Below are positions 1-3,463 of a stretch of DNA of 5,815 nt, in pieces; position 1 is the first letter of the stretch, and every line of letters begins with the position of its first letter. The notes under the pieces are model-generated. The model saw only the letters and a program-made list of their open reading frames with translations, had not been told where the DNA came from and ran no database searches. The translations under genes and the position numbers were made by a program. Source of the stretch: Chromatiales bacterium (GTDB lineage Bacteria; Pseudomonadota; Gammaproteobacteria; Chromatiales; Chromatiaceae); assembly GCA_024762485.1 (NCBI GenBank), contig JANTHH010000176.1, positions 1 to 5,815 of the forward strand, in the 5' to 3' direction.

Positions 1-60
1 ATGGTCTCGGGCAAGCTGCCACCGGGGTTTCGGCCTGGCGAGAACGAACCCGGGGCCTGA

Positions 61-119
61 CCTTCCCTTGGGCCAACGCCCTTCGCTTATTGCATCCTGA
101 CTATTGCACCCCACGTGGG
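61..119. repeat. TATTGCA-type repeat stretch with CCCACGTGGG palindrome
   Basis: TATTGCATCC (88-97) recurs as TATTGCACCC (102-111), nine of ten bases identical, followed by a perfect 10-base palindrome CCCACGTGGG (110-119). On the minus strand the core reads GATGCAATAAGCGAAGG and runs into GCGTTGGCCC. This resembles, from memory, a degenerate copy of a dispersed palindromic sequence of the form GGTGCAATAAGC...GCATTGCACC seen between genes in many proteobacteria. The internal repeat and palindrome are directly visible. Membership in a dispersed family is inference and needs a genome-wide search. Confidence 0.4.
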
Positions 120-121
120 CA

Positions 122-143
122 GTAGGAGGCCCGCTCCCGGGCC
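122..143 (+). repeat. REP-like element: GTAG plus GC-rich hairpin
   Basis: A GTAG tetranucleotide (122-125) is followed by GGA and then a perfect 6-bp stem GGCCCG (128-133) / CGGGCC (138-143) closing a CTCC loop. REP elements mobilised by REP-associated tyrosine transposases (RAYTs) are defined by this layout: a conserved GTAG or GGAG tetranucleotide 5' of a short palindrome, lying between genes. A CTAC at 177-180 could be the tetranucleotide of an inverted partner (a BIME arrangement), but the sequence next to it does not form a matching hairpin. With one copy visible, family membership is inferred. The hairpin could also act as a weak transcription barrier. Confidence 0.45.
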
Positions 144-195
144 GAATGGCATGGGATCGGTGGAGGAGACATGCGGCTACAGATCTCTCCTCGCC

Positions 196-241
196 GGGCT
201 CGTCGAGATGACAAATGGAGGGGGCTCGTCGAGATGACAAA
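196..241 (+). repeat. Tandem direct repeat GGGCTCGTCGAGATGACAAA x2
   Basis: The 20-base unit occurs at 196-215 and again at 222-241 with no mismatch, a period of 26 bases with six bases (TGGAGG) between. It is the 3' half of the left inverted-repeat arm, so the arm has been partly duplicated. Both copies can pair with the single opposing TGTCATCTCGAC at 283-294, giving two mutually exclusive folds. Slippage or a nested insertion could have produced it. Confidence 0.75.
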
Positions 242-274
242 GTGACATGGTGTGTCTCACCCCACCCTTGTCAC
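242..274. repeat. Inner hairpin between the inverted-repeat arms
   Basis: GTGACA (242-247) pairs perfectly with TGTCAC (269-274), and after a small bulge GGTG (249-252) can pair with CACC (263-266), leaving a loop of about ten bases. It sits inside the larger inverted repeat and would form the tip of its fold. No run of T follows. It has no evident coding or regulatory role on its own. Confidence 0.4.
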
Positions 275-328
275 CCAACCCCTGTCATCTCGACCGCATG
301 GGAGAGATCTTTCCCCAGCCCGTCGCAC

Positions 329-1090
329 TCAACCGCCGGCAAGCACCGCCTCGACCCGCGCCAGATCCTCGGCGGTGTCGACCCCCGGTGGCGGGCATTG
401 ATCGGCCTCGGCGACGTGGATCCGCCTGCCGTACCAGAGCGCCCGTAGCTGCTCGAGCGACTCGGCCTCTTCGATGGGTGCCGGTGCCATATCCTGATAA
501 TCGCGCAGAAAGCCGACGCGGTAGGCGTAGAGTCCCAGGTGTCGCAGCAGGCCGGCGGTATGGGGCGGCACCTTGCCGTAGTGGAAGTGCTGCCGGTCCC
601 AGGGGATGCTGGCACGGCTGAAATAGAGCGCGAAGCCGGCGCGGTCGGTGACCACCTTGACCACATGGGCGTCGAACACCTGCTCGGGCCCATCGAGGGT
701 GGTGGCCAGGGTGGCGATGTCGGCCTGGGGATTGATCGCCAGGTCGTCGGCCACCTGGTGCAGCAGGGAAACCGGCATCAGCGGCTCGTCGCCCTGCAGG
801 TTGACCACGATGTCGCTGTCGGCCCAGCCCATCTGCTGCGCCACCTCGGCGATGCGGTCGGTGCCGCTGGGATGATCGGAACGGGTCATGCACACCTCGG
901 CACCGAACGCCCGCGCCACGCCGGCGATGCGTTCATCGTCGGTGGCGACCACCACCTGGCCGGCACCGGCTGCCTGCGCGCGGCGATGGACATGTTCGAT
1001 CATCGGCCGACCTGCAATCGGCAGCAGGGGCTTGCCCGGCAAGCGGGTAGAGGCGTAACGGGCGGGGATGACGATACGAAAACCGGCCAT
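329..1090 (-). CDS. kdsB: 3-deoxy-manno-octulosonate cytidylyltransferase (CMP-Kdo synthetase)
   Basis: KdsB transfers CMP from CTP to Kdo in the cytoplasm, making the short-lived CMP-Kdo that Kdo transferases attach to lipid A precursors in LPS core synthesis. The 253-residue product is the usual family length (about 250) and appears complete. The N-terminal nucleotide-binding signature PARYASTRLPGKPL spans residues 9-22. ATDDERI is at 49-55, SGTDR at 75-79, and NLQGDEP at 97-103, whose Asp101 corresponds to a Mg2+-coordinating residue of the family. GVDTAEDL (236-243) provides the second conserved metal-binding Asp (238). The ATG at 1088-1090 lies 3 bases after the ycaR stop and has no strong ribosome-binding site, so translation is probably coupled to ycaR. 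It is the last gene of the exbB-exbD-lpxK-ycaR-kdsB run, and repeat-rich non-coding DNA follows its TGA. Identification is secure. Confidence 0.97.
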   Translation of the reverse strand: MAGFRIVIPARYASTRLPGKPLLPIAGRPMIEHVHRRAQAAGAGQVVVATDDERIAGVARAFGAEVCMTRSDHPSGTDRIAEVAQQMGWADSDIVVNLQGDEPLMPVSLLHQVADDLAINPQADIATLATTLDGPEQVFDAHVVKVVTDRAGFALYFSRASIPWDRQHFHYGKVPPHTAGLLRHLGLYAYRVGFLRDYQDMAPAPIEEAESLEQLRALWYGRRIHVAEADQCPPPGVDTAEDLARVEAVLAGG

Positions 1091-1093
1091 CGA

Positions 1094-1282
1094 TCAGCTG
1101 TCCGCAACCTCTTCATCGGCAGGCAGCTTGCGTGCCTCCTGTTCCAGCATCACCGGGATGCCGTCGCGCACCGGGAAGGCCAGGCGGTCCACCTTGCAGA
1201 TCAGCTCGTTGTCGGCCTTGTGATAGACCAGCGGCCCCTTGCAGATCGGGCAGACCAGTATGTCCAGCAGCTTCTTATCCAT
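1094..1282 (-). CDS. ycaR: Trm112-family (YcaR-like) small zinc-ribbon protein
   Basis: This is a 62-residue protein of the UPF0434/Trm112 family (YcaR in E. coli). It matches the family pattern from its first residues (MDKKLLDILVCPICKGPL), with a CPIC knuckle at 11-14, a third cysteine at 29 (ELICK) and the conserved LAFPVRDGIPVMLEQEAR block. Eukaryotic and archaeal Trm112 activates methyltransferases, but the job of the short bacterial form between lpxK and kdsB is not established. An in-frame upstream start at 1318 would add 12 non-family residues inside lpxK. I prefer the ATG at 1280-1282 because it aligns with the family start and has AGGA 8 bases upstream. The gene overlaps the end of lpxK by 8 bases and stops 3 bases before kdsB, which suggests translational coupling. 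Residues after about 52 are acidic and variable. Confidence 0.93.
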   Translation of the reverse strand: MDKKLLDILVCPICKGPLVYHKADNELICKVDRLAFPVRDGIPVMLEQEARKLPADEEVADS

Positions 1283-2258
1283 GGGTGATTTCCTGTAGTC
1301 GTTTGTCCAGGCGGTCAATGAAGACCTGATCGGGCACCGCCTCCACCCGCAGCGCCCAGAGATCCGGACGGGCGTAGGGTCGGCATTTTACGGCATCTTT
1401 CTCGGTCATCAGTACCGGCAGGTCGTCGTTGAAGTCGAGATCCTGTGAACGGAACGGATGATGATCGGCAAAGGGGTGTTCGATCACCTCGAGGCCGGCG
1501 CGTCGCAGCAGATCGAAGAAACGCTTCGGTTCGCCGATACCTGCCACCGCGTGCACCTGCTGGCCCCTGAGGTCTGACAGCGGCCGGGTCTCGCCCTCGC
1601 CGCTCACTGGCTGCAGCATGGCATGACCCAGCTCGAAACGGTATTCACCCCGGCTGCCGATGCCCTGGGTGAGCCGGAAATCCACCCGCTTCAGCCGGCC
1701 CCGGCCTTCGCGCAGCGGGCCGGCGGGCAGCAGCAGACCGTTGCCGAAGCGCCGCTGCGGGTCGATGACCACGATCTCCAGATCCCGCCCCAGCGCATAG
1801 TGCTGCAGACCGTCGTCGGAGACCACCACGTTGCAGTCGGTGTGGTCGAGCAAGGCCTGCACCGCCGCCGGGCGGTCCGGCGCCACGCATACCGGACGTT
1901 GCGTGCGGCTGGCGATCAGCACCGGCTCGTCGCCGACCATCACCGGGTCGCTGTCCGGGCGCACCTGCTGTGGCCAGTGGCTCGCCCTGCCGCCGTAGCC
2001 GCGGGCCACCACGCCGGGCCGCAGCCCCAGGGACTTGAGATGCTCCACCAGCCAGATCACCAGGGGCGTCTTGCCGGTGCCACCGACGCTGATGTTACCG
2101 ACGACCAGCACCGGCACCGGAAACCGCCGCACCCTGAGCAGACCGGCCCGGTAGGCCGCCCGCCGCAGGCTGCTGAGCAGCCAGAACAGGCCACTGAATG
2201 GCAACAATGCCAGGCTGACAGGGGTCAGCCTGCACCAGAAGTCGGGATAACGGGCCAT
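1275..2258 (-). CDS. lpxK: Tetraacyldisaccharide 4'-kinase (lipid A 4'-kinase)
   Basis: LpxK phosphorylates the 4' position of tetraacyldisaccharide-1-phosphate at the cytoplasmic face of the inner membrane, forming lipid IVA, the sixth step of the Raetz lipid A pathway. The 327-residue product matches the family length (E. coli about 328). A hydrophobic N-terminal anchor lies at about 12-30, and a Walker A loop at 54-65 contains GGTGKT. RGYGG is at 86-90, GDEP at 109-112, SDDGLQH at 147-153, HPFADHHPF at 261-269 and MTEKDAVKC at 284-292. The ATG at 2256-2258 lies 10 bases after the exbD stop and gives the family-like start. A longer form would begin at a TTG (2297) inside exbD and is less likely. 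No strong ribosome-binding site precedes the ATG, so coupling to exbD is probable. The TAA overlaps the ycaR start by 8 bases (ATGGATAA). Confidence 0.96.
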   Translation of the reverse strand: MARYPDFWCRLTPVSLALLPFSGLFWLLSSLRRAAYRAGLLRVRRFPVPVLVVGNISVGGTGKTPLVIWLVEHLKSLGLRPGVVARGYGGRASHWPQQVRPDSDPVMVGDEPVLIASRTQRPVCVAPDRPAAVQALLDHTDCNVVVSDDGLQHYALGRDLEIVVIDPQRRFGNGLLLPAGPLREGRGRLKRVDFRLTQGIGSRGEYRFELGHAMLQPVSGEGETRPLSDLRGQQVHAVAGIGEPKRFFDLLRRAGLEVIEHPFADHHPFRSQDLDFNDDLPVLMTEKDAVKCRPYARPDLWALRVEAVPDQVFIDRLDKRLQEITHG

Positions 2259-2268
2259 CGCGAACCGG

Positions 2269-2700
2269 TCAGGGCTGTTCGCTGGCCTGTCGGGCAACGA
2301 AACTCAGGCGGCTCAGCTGCGCCTGGGCGGCGGCATCCATCACCGTCATCGGCGCCTGGAAGGGGGCGGACTTGTCGACCCGCACGATCACCGGGATGTC
2401 CCTGTTGCCATCGGCGATCTTGAGCAGGGTCCGCTTGACCGTGTCGACCTCGTTGTTGATCAGCTCGCGGTCGTTGATGTAGATATGCCCGCGCCCGTCG
2501 ACCACCACCATGATCCTGTCTTCCTGGGTCTTCTCGGCGATGCTCTGCGCCTCGGGGAGATCGACCTTGACCGCCGTCTGCTTGTCGAAGGTGGTCGACA
2601 CCATGAAGAAGATCAGCAGCAGGAACACCACATCGATCAGCGGCGTCATGTCCAGTGACACCTGGTCCCGCCGCTGCGGCCGCAGGTTCATGCCGCTCAC
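2269..2700 (-). CDS. exbD: ExbD/TolR-family biopolymer transport protein
   Basis: This is the small subunit of an ExbB/ExbD (TolQ/TolR-type) proton channel, which uses the proton motive force across the inner membrane to drive an envelope machine. The 143-residue protein has a short cytoplasmic start, one membrane segment at about 20-36 (MTPLIDVVFLLLIFFMVSTT) and a periplasmic domain. Asp23 in this segment corresponds to the essential proton-carrying Asp (Asp25 of E. coli ExbD). The periplasmic part has the family pattern: VDLPEA, a VxVDGRGxIYIND strand and VIVRVDKSAPF. A GTG start at 2698-2700 overlaps the exbB stop as GTGA. An ATG three codons on (2689-2691) is an alternative. No tonB gene lies beside it in the window, so the partner could be a remote TonB or another protein. 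ExbD rather than TolR is preferred because tolA, tolB and pal are absent and this exbB-exbD-lpxK order is common in gammaproteobacteria. Confidence 0.93.
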   Translation of the reverse strand: MSGMNLRPQRRDQVSLDMTPLIDVVFLLLIFFMVSTTFDKQTAVKVDLPEAQSIAEKTQEDRIMVVVDGRGHIYINDRELINNEVDTVKRTLLKIADGNRDIPVIVRVDKSAPFQAPMTVMDAAAQAQLSRLSFVARQASEQP

Positions 2701-3308
2701 GCCTCGCGCTCGCCGTGCATGATCTCGACCATCTTCAGTGCCTGCTCCTCCATGCCCACCACCAGCTTGTCGACGGTGCCGGTGAGATAGCGGTGGAAGA
2801 TCAGGCTGGGGATGGCCACCGACAGGCCGGCGGCGGTGGTGATCAGGGCCTCCGAGATACCGCCGGCGAGCACCGTGGGGTCGCCCACCCCGGCGCTGGT
2901 GATGGCGGCGAATACCTTGATCATGCCGATCACGGTACCGAGCAGGCCCAGCAGGGGCGAGATGGCGGCGATGGTGCCAAGGCTGTTGAGATAGCGTTCA
3001 AGCTCGTGCACCACCTGGCGACCCTCTTCCTCGATGGCCTCTTTCATGATGTCACGCGAGTGTGTGCTGTTGAGCAGCCCGGCAGCGAGTATGCGGCCCA
3101 ACGGGGAGCCCTCGCGGATCTTCTCGATATGCGCCGGGGTGAGCTTGCCCATCTGGTGCACCTTGAGGATGCTTGCCACCAGGTTTTCCGGGATAACCTT
3201 GTTGCGACGATAGGCCAGCAGGCGATCGACGATTATCGTCATCGCGGCCACTGAACAGGCGATGATGGGCAGCATCAGCCAGCCGCCGGCTTTGACCAGT
3301 TCAAACAC
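2697..3308 (-). CDS. exbB: ExbB/TolQ/MotA-family proton channel protein
   Basis: This is the large subunit of the inner-membrane proton channel partnered by the adjacent exbD product. The 203-residue protein shows the family's three membrane segments, at about 9-31, 111-136 and 150-172, with a cytoplasmic loop of about 75 residues between the first two. The signature ISPLLGLLGTVIGMIKVF (116-133) begins the second segment. SEALITTAAGLSVAIPS (152-168) in the third carries the polar threonines that line the pore in ExbB and TolQ. The start is a GTG at 3306-3308, preceded by a good ribosome-binding site (GAGAGG, about 9 bases upstream). No better ATG fits the first helix. The stop overlaps the exbD start by four bases. 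A promoter-like sequence lies 74-103 bases upstream, so exbB is probably the first gene of the operon ending with kdsB. Confidence 0.94.
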   Translation of the reverse strand: MFELVKAGGWLMLPIIACSVAAMTIIVDRLLAYRRNKVIPENLVASILKVHQMGKLTPAHIEKIREGSPLGRILAAGLLNSTHSRDIMKEAIEEEGRQVVHELERYLNSLGTIAAISPLLGLLGTVIGMIKVFAAITSAGVGDPTVLAGGISEALITTAAGLSVAIPSLIFHRYLTGTVDKLVVGMEEQALKMVEIMHGEREA

Positions 3309-3348
3309 GTATGGACACCTCTCGGGGCAGCGTCAGGGTTTCAGGGTC

Positions 3349-3366
3349 GGCGGGTCACAGCCCGCC
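3349..3366 (-). promoter_or_regulatory. GC hairpin in the presumed exbB 5' leader
   Basis: GGCGGG (3349-3354) and CCCGCC (3361-3366) form a perfect 6-bp stem with a six-base loop. If transcription starts about 7 bases downstream of the -10 box at 3382-3387, this hairpin lies in a leader of roughly 65 bases before the exbB GTG and its ribosome-binding site. No T-run follows it. It could stabilise the mRNA or be incidental in GC-rich DNA. Confidence 0.3.
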
Positions 3367-3381
3367 CATCCGCTTGCTGCA

Positions 3382-3411
3382 ATCATACGTTAAGGGGACA
3401 GCTGACCCCAA
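3382..3411 (-). promoter_or_regulatory. Candidate sigma70 promoter for exbB-exbD-lpxK-ycaR-kdsB
   Basis: Read on the minus strand, TTGGGG (3411-3406) and TATGAT (3387-3382) are separated by 18 bases. The -10 matches five of six consensus positions and the -35 three of six. The spacer holds an imperfect palindrome, GGGGTCAGCTGTCCCC (3409-3394), symmetric apart from two central-flanking bases, which could be an operator. It lies in the only gap of any size inside the gene run and 74 bases before the exbB start, where an operon promoter would be expected. Functional status is inferred. Confidence 0.45.
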
Positions 3412-3417
3412 CAGCAG

Positions 3418-3442
3418 GCGGCCGTGCTGTGAAGCAGGCCGC
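3418..3442 (-). terminator. Stem-loop downstream of comEC, possible terminator without T-tract
   Basis: GCGGCC (3418-3423) pairs with GGCCGC (3437-3442), and TGCT (3425-3428) with AGCA (3433-3436), leaving one bulged base and a GTGA loop. This ten-pair stem begins 21 bases after the comEC stop on the minus strand and just upstream of the candidate exbB promoter, the place for a comEC terminator. It is followed by CTGCTGTTGG rather than a run of T, so it is not a classical intrinsic terminator. It may slow polymerase or protect the 3' end of comEC mRNA. Confidence 0.35.
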
Positions 3443-3463
3443 TCAATCCGCACCGCCGGGGCA

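Larger units (their letters stand above)
181..310. repeat. Interrupted inverted repeat (AGATCTCTCC ... GGAGAGATCT)
   Basis: The outer arms AGATCTCTCC (181-190) and GGAGAGATCT (301-310) are perfect complements over 10 bases. The inner arms GTCGAGATGACA (202-213) and TGTCATCTCGAC (283-294) are perfect complements over 12. Each half thus carries the same unit, AGATCTCTCC-spacer-GTCGAGATGACA, in opposite orientation, with spacers of 11 and 6 bases. This is what two inverted copies of one dispersed intergenic element look like. The right arm ends 18 bases before the kdsB stop codon, so read-through RNA from kdsB could fold it. No T-tract follows on either strand, so it is not a standard intrinsic terminator. 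From memory the unit resembles GTCATxTCGA...GAGAxATCT sequences scattered through many bacterial genomes. Confidence 0.6.
1..328. other. Non-coding, repeat-rich region downstream of kdsB
   Basis: No convincing gene is visible on either strand here. A reading frame is open on the plus strand from base 1 to a TGA at 58-60, and its short translation (SGKLPPGFRPGE and a few flanking residues) could be the tail of a gene entering from the left, but I do not recognise it. The other plus frames stop within about 125 bases. Most of the remainder is dyad-symmetric or repeated: a TATTGCA-type stretch (about 61-119), a GTAG hairpin (122-143), a large interrupted inverted repeat (181-310) with a tandem partial copy of its left arm (222-241), and an inner hairpin (242-274). 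In related gammaproteobacteria kdsB is often followed closely by a low-molecular-weight phosphatase gene and murB. Neither is present here, so the operon appears to end at this repeat cluster. Confidence 0.6.

Noticed and set aside
196..294. CRISPR array
   Set aside because: There are only two direct copies with a six-base spacing and one inverted copy, with no regular 30-40 base spacers and no cas genes.
283..310. Classical intrinsic terminator of kdsB
   Set aside because: The arms are far apart and no T-tract follows on the minus strand, so it is described as an inverted repeat instead.
215..621. Small plus-strand frames starting in the repeat region and running into kdsB
   Set aside because: They begin inside the repeats and continue antisense through the conserved kdsB C-terminus, with no protein-like composition and no ribosome-binding site.
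539..1288. Long plus-strand open frame (249 codons) opposite kdsB and ycaR
   Set aside because: It lies fully antisense to two well-identified genes, its composition (His/Gln/Asp/Val-rich, no recognisable domain) is what reverse reading of GC-rich codons gives, and no family is recognisable.
1283..1318. N-terminal extension of ycaR (12 residues)
   Set aside because: The added residues do not match the family start, and the ATG at 1282 has a proper AGGA site.
2259..2297. N-terminal extension of lpxK from a TTG
   Set aside because: It would use a rare start and overlap exbD by 29 bases, and the ATG at 2258 gives the standard LpxK length.
1623..2423. Plus-strand open frame of 266 codons opposite lpxK and exbD
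   Set aside because: It is antisense to intact lpxK/exbD, low in complexity (Gln/His/Pro/Arg-rich), with no domain. It is a by-product of high GC.
2655..3254. Plus-strand open frame of 199 codons opposite exbB
   Set aside because: It mirrors exbB in antisense, with His/Asp/Gly-rich composition and no family signature.
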